DNA from: JBCBSZ01 sp039185015
GTDB taxonomy: Bacteria; Actinomycetota; Acidimicrobiia; Acidimicrobiales; Poriferisodalaceae
Assembly (NCBI GenBank): GCA_039185015.1
Contig: JBCDAU010000002.1
Span: 1-64,000, forward strand
DNA length: 64,000 bases
Reading direction: 5' to 3'
In this document: positions 43,140 through 51,013 of the stretch, piece after piece
Layout: each line of letters starts with the position of its first letter
Position numbering within the stretch: the first letter of the stretch is position 1
Program-made: the position numbers and the translations under genes
The notes under the pieces: model-generated
The model's input: the letters and a program-made list of their open reading frames with translations, nothing else
The model's database searches: none
What the model was told of the DNA's origin: nothing

Positions 43140-44779
43140 TCCACGCCGAGGAGGTAGGGGTAGTGCGGCTGCCCGCCCTGGTGGATCTCGATCTCGACGT
43201 CCGGTCGCTGCTCGGACAGCCACACCCGGATCTGGCGGGTGATCGCCGCGCTGGCGCCGTCGCCCTCGATGATCGTGACCAGCTCGTGGTCGTCGCCGAC
43301 CATGGCGGTGAGGAGCCGGATGGCCGCCTCCTCGACCGAGGGCGCCACCGCCCGGATGCCGTCGCCATCGAGGATGCCGAGCCAGTCGCCCTCCTCGACC
43401 GGTCCGACCGGTGAGCTCGAGTCGCGGACGGCCTGGACGACCTCGCCGGTGGCGACGGCGTCCGCCGCCTCCTGCATGCCCTCGACGTTGGCCTCGCCGG
43501 ACTGGAACGGGTCGTAGGCGAGGAGCGCTGCGAATCCCTCGACGACGCTGCGCGTCGGCACGACTCGGACGGCCTTGTCGGTGAGCTCGTCGACCTGCCG
43601 GGCCACCGCGATGATGTTGCCGTTGTTCGGGAGGATGACGACCTCGGGAGCGGGGGCCGCCTCGACCGAGGCGAGCAGCTGCTCGGTCGACGGGTTCATC
43701 GTCTGACCGCCGGACACGAGCTGCTGGACCCGCAGCGAGTGGAAGATCCGCCCGATCCCCTCCGCCGGTGACACGGCCACGATCGCGCAGTCGACGGGGT
43801 CGGGCTCGGGCTCGGCGGACGCCGCGGACGCGCCCGCGACCACCCACGGGAGCTCCTCGACCTGCTCGGCCAGGTCCGTCACCCGGATCTGACGGGGTCG
43901 ACCGATGTCGAGCGCCGCCTCGATCGACGCGCCGATGTCGTCGGTGTGGATGTGGCAGTTGAAGAGGCCCTCACCGCCGACCACGACGATCGAGTCACCG
44001 ATGCCGGCCCAGACGTCCTTGAACGCCGGGATCGCCTCGTCGGGCGCCTCCAGGAGGTACATGACCTCGTAGCGCAGGTCGCTGATGTCGCCGCCCTCGC
44101 CGTGCACGTCGGGACGCGTCGGGCTCGCCTCGGGGACCGACTCCAGATCGGGGGCCTCGGGCAGCGCACGACCGTCGAGCACGTGGAGCGCGGCGTCGAA
44201 GAGCAGCAGGAGCCCGGTACCGCCGGCGTCGACCACGCCGGCGTCGGCCAGCACGGGCAGCATCTCGGGGGTGCGGCGGAGGGCGTCGTGGCCCTGGGCC
44301 GAGGCGGCATCGAGCACATCGACCAGGCCCGCGCCGCGGTCGGCGGCCGCCTGCCCCGCCTCGGCGGCCTCGCGGACCACGGTGAGGATCGTGCCCTCGA
44401 CCGGCTTGCCGACCGCGCCGTACGCAGCCGTCGCCGCCGAGGTGAAGGCCTGGGCGACGATCTTCGCCTCGACCTCGTCGTGGCCGGACAGCTCACCGGT
44501 GAAGCCACGGAGGATCTGCGACAGGATCACGCCGCTGTTGCCGCGGGCACCCATGAGCGAACCGTGCCCGATGGCCCGGCTGACCGCCTCCATGTCGCCA
44601 CCGGCGTCGTCGAGTTCCTCGACGACCGAGCGCAGCGTGAGCGCCATGTTCGTCCCGGTGTCGCCGTCGGGCACCGGGTAGACGTTGAGCCGGTTGATCA
44701 CCTCTCGGTGAGCGTCGAGGAGATCACGAAACACCGTGACGACGCGTCGCAGCCCGTCGGCCTGCAGGGTCTCGGACAT
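43136..44779 (-). CDS. fakA: DAK2-domain kinase, FakA/YloV-like
   Basis: This 547-residue protein has an N-terminal DAK2 kinase domain (LNVYPVPDGDTGTNM, GARGNSGVILSQILRGF, ADAGVVDAGGTGL) and a C-terminal DegV-like half (VVILPNNGNIIAVARQV). FakA phosphorylates fatty acids bound to FakB; no FakB gene is here. The fakA-recG order is common. The ATG at 44779 has a -10 hexamer 8 bases upstream. Confidence 0.9.
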   Translation of the reverse strand: MSETLQADGLRRVVTVFRDLLDAHREVINRLNVYPVPDGDTGTNMALTLRSVVEELDDAGGDMEAVSRAIGHGSLMGARGNSGVILSQILRGFTGELSGHDEVEAKIVAQAFTSAATAAYGAVGKPVEGTILTVVREAAEAGQAAADRGAGLVDVLDAASAQGHDALRRTPEMLPVLADAGVVDAGGTGLLLLFDAALHVLDGRALPEAPDLESVPEASPTRPDVHGEGGDISDLRYEVMYLLEAPDEAIPAFKDVWAGIGDSIVVVGGEGLFNCHIHTDDIGASIEAALDIGRPRQIRVTDLAEQVEELPWVVAGASAASAEPEPDPVDCAIVAVSPAEGIGRIFHSLRVQQLVSGGQTMNPSTEQLLASVEAAPAPEVVILPNNGNIIAVARQVDELTDKAVRVVPTRSVVEGFAALLAYDPFQSGEANVEGMQEAADAVATGEVVQAVRDSSSPVGPVEEGDWLGILDGDGIRAVAPSVEEAAIRLLTAMVGDDHELVTIIEGDGASAAITRQIRVWLSEQRPDVEIEIHQGGQPHYPYLLGVE

Positions 44780-44787
44780 GGGAGACG

Positions 44788-44793
44788 AGGCTA
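44788..44793 (-). promoter_or_regulatory. -10 element, leaderless, for fakA
   Basis: TAGCCT on the minus strand ends 8 bases before the ATG at 44779. Confidence 0.6.
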
Positions 44794-44855
44794 CTCCGAG
44801 CCCGTCCGGGATCCCCTGATCCGGGACGGGCATCGGTCGGGCCGCGGGGCGCTGC

Positions 44856-44861
44856 TACCGT
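44856..44861 (+). promoter_or_regulatory. -10 element, leaderless, for OB-fold gene
   Basis: TACCGT ends 8 bases before the GTG at 44870. Confidence 0.6.
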
Positions 44862-44869
44862 CGATCGCC

Positions 44870-45136
44870 GTGCAGGGTGTCATCAAGTCCTTCGATCCGC
44901 GGACCGTCACGGGCTCGCTCCTCTCCGACCAGGACTCGGCCGAGTACGAGCTCGCCGCCGATGCCCTCGAGGGGTCGCTGTTCCGCATGCTGCGCCAGGG
45001 TCAGCGCGTCGTCTTCGAGCTCGACGACGACGGCCGCGCCACCCGGCTCCGTCTCGGGTCCGAGGTCGACATGGGCGAGCCGCTGTTCCCCGGCGACCTC
45101 CCGCCGGCCCCGAGCATGCGACCGGCGGGGAGCTGA
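44870..45136 (+). CDS. Cold-shock-like OB-fold protein
   Basis: This 88-residue protein begins VQGVIKSFDPRTVTGSLLSDQ and has FRMLRQGQRVVFELDDDGRATRL, the layout of a cold-shock domain, though the RNP1 aromatic residues are weak. It probably binds nucleic acid. It is divergent from fakA; both look leaderless. The end of the gene lies in a terminator hairpin. Confidence 0.75.
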   Translation: MQGVIKSFDPRTVTGSLLSDQDSAEYELAADALEGSLFRMLRQGQRVVFELDDDGRATRLRLGSEVDMGEPLFPGDLPPAPSMRPAGS

Positions 45137-45150
45137 CGCCCCCCGCCGGT
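45121..45150. terminator. Bidirectional terminator between OB-fold gene and pckA
   Basis: A 10-base perfect stem (ACCGGCGGGG at 45121-45130, CCCCGCCGGT at 45141-45150) with a 10-base loop contains the OB-fold stop codon and touches the pckA stop. Confidence 0.7.
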
Positions 45151-46893
45151 TCACGGATCCCCCTGAACGTGGACGACTGACGTCGCCCAAACCCCTACAT
45201 CGCTGCTGCGATGCCGTGACCCCGACATCGCTGCTGCGATGCCGAGCTCGGCGAAGCCCTTGGTGTCGTAGTTGGACCGGAACATGTCGCGCAGCTCGCT
45301 CGCCGCACCGTCGTAGGCCTCCTGGTCCTCCCAGGTGCCCCGTGGGTTCAGGACCTCGTCGGGCACGCCCGGGCACGTCACCGGCATGCGGAGCCCCAGC
45401 GTCGGGTGCACGACGGTCTCGACGTCGTCGAGATCGCCGCCGAGCGCGGCGTCGAGCAGCGCTCGGGTGTGCTTGATCGAGATGCGATGGCCCTTGCCGT
45501 AGGGGCCACCCGACCAGCCGGTGTTGAGCAGCACGCAACGGGTCTCGTGCTCACGCATCCGCGTGGCGAGCAGCTCGGCGTACACCGACGGCGGCCGCGA
45601 CATGAACGGCGAACCGAAGCACGCCGAGAAGGCGGCCTGCGGCTCGGTCACCCCGACCTCGGTGCCGGCCAGCTTCGACGTGTAGCCGGTGACGAAGTGG
45701 TACATCACCTCGTCGGCGTCGAGGATCGAGACCGGCGGGAGCACGCCGAAGGCGTCGGCCGTGAGGAGCACGATCGTCCGTGGGTGCGGACCGCGTGCGC
45801 CCTCGGCCACATTCGGGTTGGCCAGCAGCGGGTAGGCGAACCGGGTGTTCTCCGTGATCGACCCGTCGGTGAGGTCGAACTCCTGCGGGTCGGTCTCCTG
45901 GATCGCCGAGCCCGGCAGCGCCGGCACGTTCTCGATCAGGGTTCCCGGCTGTGACAGGGCGGCGGCGATCACCGGCTCGGCGTCCTTGTCGAGGTCGATG
46001 AGCTTGGCGTAGCACCCGTTCTCGAAGTTGCAGACGCCGCCGTCGGTCCAGACGTGCTCGTCGTCGCCGATCAGCTCTCGGTCGGGATCGGCCGACAGCG
46101 TGGTCTTGCCGGTACCGGAGAGGCCGAAGAGGATCGCGCTCCCCTCGTCCCCGATGTTGGCCGAGCAGTGCATCGACAGCTGGCCGGCGGCCGGCAGGGC
46201 GAAGTTCATCACCGTGAACATCGTCTTCTTGACGACGCCGCAGTAGTCGGCGCGACCGAGCACCAGACCGATGCGGTTCTTGAGGTCCATGATCACGGCC
46301 CGACCGGTCAGGGTGCCGTCACGCTCGGGGTCGCAGTGGAAGGACGGGACGTTGATCATCGTCCAACCGTGCGTGGACCGGTCGAGGTCGGACTCGATGC
46401 CCCGAGGGAACATGATGTTGGCGAAGTACGCGTGGGTCGCGTACTCGCCGACGAACCGGTAGGGGATGGCGAACTCCGGATCCCAGCCGCAGAACACGTC
46501 GGTCGTGTAGAGCGGTGCGCCCCGCTCGTTGAGGTGCTCGATGACCCGCGGGAGGAGCTGCTCGTAGGCGGTCGCATCGAACTTCTGGAAGTCGGGCTTC
46601 CACCAGATCTCGTCCTCGAGGTCGGGCCAGGCCACGGCGAAGGTGTCCTGGACCGGACGCCCCGTGCACGTCGGGTCCGAGTAGTAGACCAGCGGACCGT
46701 CGGCACCGAGAGCGGTGGGGAACGCCTTCTGGTCGTCGTCGGGGCCGTCCGACCGCACCCGCCCGCGATCGTTCTCGATCGCCGCCCAGAACAGCTCGGT
46801 CTGGGACAGGCCGGCACGGAGCTCGACCCCGCGAAGTCCGAAACGGTCAGCGAGCTCCGCGGCCACATCGGCCGCAGAGGCGTTGTTCGTCAT
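45151..46893 (-). CDS. pckA: ATP-type phosphoenolpyruvate carboxykinase
   Basis: This 580-residue enzyme makes PEP from oxaloacetate. The kinase loop is GLSGTGKTTLSADPDRELIGDDEHVW, the PEPCK-ATP signature. NTGWSGGPYGKGHRI is also present. Most actinobacteria use the GTP type, so the ATP type is worth noting. The C-terminus after GIAAAM continues for 24 odd residues because of a 28-base direct repeat (see findings). A CGGAGG-like site precedes the ATG. Confidence 0.95.
   Translation of the reverse strand: MTNNASAADVAAELADRFGLRGVELRAGLSQTELFWAAIENDRGRVRSDGPDDDQKAFPTALGADGPLVYYSDPTCTGRPVQDTFAVAWPDLEDEIWWKPDFQKFDATAYEQLLPRVIEHLNERGAPLYTTDVFCGWDPEFAIPYRFVGEYATHAYFANIMFPRGIESDLDRSTHGWTMINVPSFHCDPERDGTLTGRAVIMDLKNRIGLVLGRADYCGVVKKTMFTVMNFALPAAGQLSMHCSANIGDEGSAILFGLSGTGKTTLSADPDRELIGDDEHVWTDGGVCNFENGCYAKLIDLDKDAEPVIAAALSQPGTLIENVPALPGSAIQETDPQEFDLTDGSITENTRFAYPLLANPNVAEGARGPHPRTIVLLTADAFGVLPPVSILDADEVMYHFVTGYTSKLAGTEVGVTEPQAAFSACFGSPFMSRPPSVYAELLATRMREHETRCVLLNTGWSGGPYGKGHRISIKHTRALLDAALGGDLDDVETVVHPTLGLRMPVTCPGVPDEVLNPRGTWEDQEAYDGAASELRDMFRSNYDTKGFAELGIAAAMSGSRHRSSDVGVWATSVVHVQGDP
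45198..45241. repeat. 28-base direct repeat with palindromic units at the pckA 3' end
   Basis: CATCGCTGCTGCGATG occurs at 45198-45213 and 45226-45241, 28 bases apart, with similar flanks. Each is a 6-base stem with a 4-base loop. Confidence 0.85.
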
Positions 46894-47110
46894 GTCGTCG
46901 ATCCTCCGACGTCGTTGTCAGTCATCGACACCGACGACCGCGCCCGAGGAGGCGTGGTCGTCGCTGCGCTCGTTCATCGATGCCGCCGGTCGGTCTCCGC
47001 CGGTCACCGATCCGAGCACCGTACTCGGCGGCCCCTCGGCGAGGACAAACCGACCCACAACTCCGACCACACGGCGTGAACCTCGCATCAGCCGCATGGC
47101 TAAATCTGCG

Positions 47111-47138
47111 TTGGATCGACTCAGGTTTCCTGTACAGT
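47111..47138 (+). promoter_or_regulatory. Classical promoter of hsp20
   Basis: TTGGAT (47111-47116) and TACAGT (47133-47138) are separated by 16 bases, in a locally AT-richer stretch. The expected leader is about 45 bases. The other 200 bases back to pckA show no gene. Confidence 0.65.
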
Positions 47139-47145
47139 CGATTCC
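47113..47145. promoter_or_regulatory. Inverted repeat over the hsp20 promoter (operator candidate)
   Basis: GGATCGACT (47113-47121) and AGTCGATTCC (47136-47145) pair with one extra base and flank a 14-base gap. The arms cover the -35 and -10 elements, so a bound repressor would block RNA polymerase. It is not the HAIR or CIRCE sequence. Confidence 0.5.
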
Positions 47146-47189
47146 AGACGTGGCCGCCGTTCGGCAGCCCCGACCCCCGAGGAGCAGCG

Positions 47190-47594
47190 ATGCTGATGCG
47201 TTTCGATCCGTTCCGTGAGCTCGACCGGCTGACCGACGACGTCGGCCGGCGCCGTGCGGCACGGCCCCTCCCCCTGGACGCCTACCGAGAGGACGACGCC
47301 GTCGTGCTGCGCTTCGACGTGCCCGGCGTCGCCGTCGACGACCTCGACCTGAGCGTCGAGCAGGACACGCTCACCCTCACCGCCGAGCGCCCCGCGGCCG
47401 ACACCGGCGACGCGCTCGTGCGCGAGCGCCACGCGGGGCGGTTCACCCGCACCCTGACCCTCGGCGACGCCCTCGACACCGATCGACTCGAAGCGACCCA
47501 CGCCGACGGCGTGCTCGTCGTGCGGATCCCCGTGCGCGAGCAGGTCGCTGCGCGGCGGGTACCGATCGGCATCGGCGCCTCGAACGCAGCCTGA
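47190..47594 (+). CDS. Small heat shock protein, Hsp20 family
   Basis: This 134-residue protein has the alpha-crystallin domain: YREDDAVVLRFDVPGVAVDDLDLSVE, ERHAGRFTRTLTLGDALD, and ATHADGVLVVRIP. It binds unfolding proteins without ATP. The ATG has GGAG 5 bases upstream. The IPV-like tail (RRVPIGIG) is partly kept. Confidence 0.93.
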   Translation: MLMRFDPFRELDRLTDDVGRRRAARPLPLDAYREDDAVVLRFDVPGVAVDDLDLSVEQDTLTLTAERPAADTGDALVRERHAGRFTRTLTLGDALDTDRLEATHADGVLVVRIPVREQVAARRVPIGIGASNAA

Positions 47595-47668
47595 GGAGAC
47601 CGGGTCCGCGATCTGCGCCCCGACCGGATCCCCTCTCCCGGTCGGGGCGCCGTCGCGTCCGGGGTCGC

Positions 47669-47674
47669 TAGGCT
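47669..47674 (+). promoter_or_regulatory. -10 element, leaderless, for RAM-domain gene
   Basis: TAGGCT ends 8 bases before the ATG at 47683. Confidence 0.6.
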
Positions 47675-47682
47675 CCCGGCCC

Positions 47683-47922
47683 ATGTCGGTGCGCGCGTAC
47701 GTCCTGATCCAGACCGAGGTCGGCAAGGCCGCCGACGTCGCTCGCGAGATCCGCGAGATCGACGGGGTCGAAGCAGCCGACGACGTCGTCGGGCCCTATG
47801 ACGTCATCGCCCGGGCCACCGCCCCGTCGGTCGACGAGCTCGGTCGCATGGTGGTCGCCCGCATCCAGATGATCGACGGCATCACGCGCACCTCGACGTG
47901 CCCGGTCGTCGACCTCGGCTGA
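47683..47922 (+). CDS. Lrp/AsnC ligand-binding (RAM) domain protein
   Basis: This 79-residue protein is only the RAM half of an Lrp/AsnC regulator: VRAYVLIQTEVGKAADVAREIREIDGVEAAD, VVGPYDVIARA, and MIDGITRTSTCPVV. It lacks the helix-turn-helix part. Stand-alone RAM proteins form rings that bind amino acids. The target is unknown. Confidence 0.9.
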   Translation: MSVRAYVLIQTEVGKAADVAREIREIDGVEAADDVVGPYDVIARATAPSVDELGRMVVARIQMIDGITRTSTCPVVDLG

Positions 47923-47945
47923 CGCCGCTCGGCGCTCTCACGAGC

Positions 47946-48025
47946 ACGGCCCGGTCCGCAGCCCGCCAGGGCGAGGACACCGGGAGGGGGTCGGAGCACC
48001 GAGCTCCGGGGTCCCCGCCCGGGAG
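47946..48025 (+). repeat. Intergenic repeat element, copy B
   Basis: The core is nearly identical to copy A over about 45 bases (CGGCCCGGTCCGCAGCCCG, CCAGGGCGAGGACACCGGGAG), then GGAGC-ACCGA-GCTCC and a CCCGGGAG end. It fills the gap between two convergent genes and ends 4 bases before the minus-strand stop. Confidence 0.75.
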
Positions 48026-48029
48026 TGTC

Positions 48030-48287
48030 TCAGATCACGTCGAGGCTCCAGAGGAACGCCACGAAGATCCCGAACATGCCGAGGCCGATGCCGGCGTCGG
48101 CGACCAGCCGGTAGCGCCGGGCGCTCTCGTCCTCGTCCTGGAAGCGGGCCAACTCGATCCGCGCCGGCGCGCCGGCGATGACGGCGAGCATCGAGGCGAG
48201 TCCGAAACCCCACACGAGGGCGAGCGCGATCGAGGCGACGGCCCACACCCGGGCCTGCCTGCGATGGTCGCCGGTGGGCTCGCTCAC
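48030..48287 (-). CDS. Small membrane protein, two predicted segments
   Basis: This 85-residue protein has two hydrophobic segments (VASIALALVWGFGLASMLAVIAG and IGLGMFGIFVAFLWSL) joined by a charged loop. The GTG start overlaps the stop of the upstream gene (GTGA). It is the last gene of the PIG-L cluster. No family recognised. Confidence 0.75.
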   Translation of the reverse strand: MSEPTGDHRRQARVWAVASIALALVWGFGLASMLAVIAGAPARIELARFQDEDESARRYRLVADAGIGLGMFGIFVAFLWSLDVI

Positions 48288-48643
48288 GTCGGCGGGAGCA
48301 GGATCGCCCGGATCCCGAGGCCGGCCAGGAAGAGCCCGCCGAAGCCGTAGAGCAGGTGGACGCGGTCGCCGAGCTGGTGCCGGTACGAGTACAGGACTCC
48401 GACCGTGAGCGCGGCGACGATGCCGTAGAACACGTGGAGGTCGTCGGCTTCGATGTCGTCGCGCGCGATCACGGCGAAGCCGAGCGCCACCTGCGCGAAG
48501 ACCGTGAGCTGCACGACGACCGTCGCGACCCAGAGGGGCCGGCCCCGCCACGCCGCGTTCCGATGGGCCATCAGGGCCCAACCGCCGGCGAGGACGTTGC
48601 CGACCACCAGGACCCACGCACCGATCGTGTGGGCCTCACTCAC
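48284..48643 (-). CDS. Four-segment membrane protein
   Basis: This 119-residue protein has four hydrophobic segments (TIGAWVLVVGNVLAGGWAL, WVATVVVQLTVFAQVALGF, VFYGIVAALTVGVLY, LLYGFGGLFLAGLGIRAIL). It overlaps the gene before and after, so it is part of a tight cluster. No family recognised. Confidence 0.8.
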   Translation of the reverse strand: MSEAHTIGAWVLVVGNVLAGGWALMAHRNAAWRGRPLWVATVVVQLTVFAQVALGFAVIARDDIEADDLHVFYGIVAALTVGVLYSYRHQLGDRVHLLYGFGGLFLAGLGIRAILLPPT

Positions 48644-48995
48644 CGGCGTCGCCGAGCTGCTCGGTGAGCAGGTGGACGAACATGAAGAGGTTCTGGGCGT
48701 CGGCGTGGCCCTGGGTCAAGTCGATCTCGCCCGGACGTCGGGCGTGGCCTTCGGCCAGGCCGATGACGTCGAGCGCGCGGAGGATCGACGGGACGGTGCC
48801 GGCCACGGCGTCGAGGTCCTTGCGCAGGTCACGACCCGGTCGGCCGTGGCCGACGAGCACCGCTCGGATGACGAGCCGGAGCAGCGCGGCCGCCGAGGCC
48901 GGACTGGCGTCGGCCACGGCTCTGGCCTCGTCGTACAGCGGCGCGAGGCCCGGCGCGAGCGCTCCGGGAGGGTCGGGAACGGTGAGGCCGCTCAT
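48636..48995 (-). CDS. DUF4145-like helical protein
   Basis: This 119-residue protein is mostly helical; ASPASAAALLRLVIRAVLVGHG and the NLFMFVHLLTEQL end resemble DUF4145 proteins. The ATG overlaps the PIG-L stop (ATGA). Function unknown; DUF4145 is seen near defence and restriction genes in some genomes, but nothing here supports that. Confidence 0.7.
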   Translation of the reverse strand: MSGLTVPDPPGALAPGLAPLYDEARAVADASPASAAALLRLVIRAVLVGHGRPGRDLRKDLDAVAGTVPSILRALDVIGLAEGHARRPGEIDLTQGHADAQNLFMFVHLLTEQLGDAGE

Positions 48996-49804
48996 CGATC
49001 GAGCAACCACGGTTCGAGGGCGCCGTCGGGCTCGGAGGTGCCCCCGATGCGGATGTACCACTCGGTGCCGAAGGCCATCGCGAACGCCTCGTCGGGGAGC
49101 TGCAGGAAGAAGGACTCCTCGGTGATCTGCGAGGCGTGGGCCCGCATCGCCGCCTTCTTGGCGTCGATGTGGTCGGTGACGTCGACGGCGGTGGTGATGA
49201 TCTCCGCCGGCGACCCGAAGGTGTCGACGTCGACCGGGCCGTCCCCGTCCTCGGGATCGTCGCCGCCGAGCTCGATGCCCTGCTCGGCCGCGGCCTCCTG
49301 CATGGCCTTGATGTGGTCGCGGTTCATCGTCGACTCGTAGAGTCGGGACGTCCCGGCGAGCTCCGCCGCACGGTGCCCGACCCGGTGCACCTGGATGTGG
49401 TCCGGGTGGCCGTAGCCGCCGTGGTCGTCGTAGCAGGTGAGGACGTCGGCATCCTCGTCGCGGAGGATGGCGGCGAGCCGTTCGGCCGCCTCGTCGACGT
49501 CGGCCTGCCAGAAGCAGTCGGGATGGTCGTTGGTCGGCTCGCCCATCATCCCGGAGTCGCGGTAGCCGAGGAACTCGAGTCGATGGACGCCGAGGTGCCT
49601 CGCGGCCTCCTCGGTCTCGACGCGGCGCCGCTCGCCGAGGGTCTCTCCCTCGTCGAGGAAGCCCGCGTCGACCTCACCGACCTCCCCTCCGGTGGCGAGC
49701 ACGAGCACGACGCGGTGCCCCTCGGCCGCGGCGCGGGCCATGGTGCCCCCGGTCGCGATCGCCTCGTCGTCGGGGTGGGCGTGAAAGGTGACGATGGTGG
49801 CCAC
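48992..49804 (-). CDS. PIG-L family deacetylase (MshB/Mca-like)
   Basis: This 270-residue zinc hydrolase has TFHAHPDDEA (residues 7-15) and GYGHPDHIQVHRVG, the LmbE/PIG-L metal motifs. In actinobacteria these proteins act in mycothiol metabolism or remove N-acetyl groups from amino sugars. The GTG start has a -10 hexamer 7 bases upstream. It heads a four-gene overlapping cluster. Confidence 0.9.
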   Translation of the reverse strand: MATIVTFHAHPDDEAIATGGTMARAAAEGHRVVLVLATGGEVGEVDAGFLDEGETLGERRRVETEEAARHLGVHRLEFLGYRDSGMMGEPTNDHPDCFWQADVDEAAERLAAILRDEDADVLTCYDDHGGYGHPDHIQVHRVGHRAAELAGTSRLYESTMNRDHIKAMQEAAAEQGIELGGDDPEDGDGPVDVDTFGSPAEIITTAVDVTDHIDAKKAAMRAHASQITEESFFLQLPDEAFAMAFGTEWYIRIGGTSEPDGALEPWLLDR

Positions 49805-49811
49805 GGCGCCG

Positions 49812-49817
49812 AGGCTA
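49812..49817 (-). promoter_or_regulatory. -10 element, leaderless, for PIG-L gene
   Basis: TAGCCT on the minus strand ends 7 bases before the GTG at 49804. Confidence 0.6.
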
Positions 49818-49835
49818 CCGGCGCGCGCCGGCGCC

Positions 49836-50981
49836 TCAGGCGACGACGCCGGCCTCTCGGAGCTTGGTCACGTCGGCGTCGGACAGGCCGAGCTCGCCGA
49901 GCACCTCGTCGGTGTGCTGGCCGGCGTGGGCCGGCGGGCCCTGGATCTCGGCCTCGGTCACCGAGAACCGCGGCGACGGAGCCGGCTGCACCACGCCGGC
50001 CACGTCGACGAACGCGCCCCGGGCCTTGTTGTGCGGATGCTCGGGCGCCTCGGCGAGGGTGAGGACCGGAGCGAAGCAGACGTCGGAGCCCTCCATGATG
50101 TCGACCCACTCGTCGCGGGTCTTGCTGAGGAAGACCTCGGTCAGCCGAGCCGTCAACGTCGGCCACTGGGACCGGTCCATCTGCGGCGGGAGATCCTCGT
50201 CGGCGAGGCCGGTCTTGTCGAGGAGCTCGGCGTAGAACTGGGGCTCGATCGAGCCGATCGCCACGTAGCGCCCATCGCGGCACTCGTAGGTGTCGTAGAA
50301 GTGGGCGCCCCCGTCCAGCAGGTTGACGCCACGATCGTCCTGCCAGACCCCCATGGAGGTCATCGAGTAGAACATCGCCATCAGCGACGCGGTGCCGTCG
50401 ACCATGGCTGCATCGACGACCTGACCCCGACCGGTACGGCCTGCTTCGACGAGGGCGGCGGCGACGCCGAAGGCGAGCAGCATGCCGCCACCACCGAAGT
50501 CGCCGACGAGGTTCAGCGGCGGCACCGGTCGCTCACCCTTCCGACCGATGGCGTGCAGCGCGCCGGCGAGGGCGATGTAGTTGATGTCGTGGCCGGCGGC
50601 GTGGGCGATCGGGCCCTCCTGCCCCCAGCCGGTCATGCGTCCGTAGACGAGCTGGGCGTTGCGCTCGAGGCACTCGTCCGGCCCGATGCCGAGCCGCTCG
50701 GCGACGCCCGGGCGAAAGCCCTCGATCAGGACGTCCGCCTCCTCGACGAGCTGGAGGACGAGATCGACGCCCTCGGGCTGCTTCAGATCGACGGCGAGCG
50801 AGCGCCGGCCCCGAGCCAGGACGTCGACGGGCGGCGTGGCCGGGTCACCACCCCGCACCGACGCGGCACGATCGATGCGGATCACGTCGGCGCCCATGTC
50901 CGACAGCATCATCCCGCAGAACGGTCCCGGGCCGATGCCCTGGATCTCGATCACCTTGACGCCACTCAGCGGACCAGCCAC
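49836..50981 (-). CDS. Alpha-methylacyl-CoA racemase-like enzyme (class III CoA-transferase fold)
   Basis: This 381-residue protein has VKVIEIQGIGPGPFCGMMLSDMGADVIRID, the GHDINYIALAGAL segment (catalytic His in racemases) and LVGDFGGGGMLLAFG (catalytic Asp). These match alpha-methylacyl-CoA racemase better than true CoA-transferases. It changes the 2-methyl configuration of branched acyl-CoA before beta-oxidation. The GTG has GGGAGGGG upstream. Confidence 0.9.
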   Translation of the reverse strand: MAGPLSGVKVIEIQGIGPGPFCGMMLSDMGADVIRIDRAASVRGGDPATPPVDVLARGRRSLAVDLKQPEGVDLVLQLVEEADVLIEGFRPGVAERLGIGPDECLERNAQLVYGRMTGWGQEGPIAHAAGHDINYIALAGALHAIGRKGERPVPPLNLVGDFGGGGMLLAFGVAAALVEAGRTGRGQVVDAAMVDGTASLMAMFYSMTSMGVWQDDRGVNLLDGGAHFYDTYECRDGRYVAIGSIEPQFYAELLDKTGLADEDLPPQMDRSQWPTLTARLTEVFLSKTRDEWVDIMEGSDVCFAPVLTLAEAPEHPHNKARGAFVDVAGVVQPAPSPRFSVTEAEIQGPPAHAGQHTDEVLGELGLSDADVTKLREAGVVA

Positions 50982-51013
50982 CGCACCCCTCCCTCGGTCG
51001 TGGTGGGCCGAAG

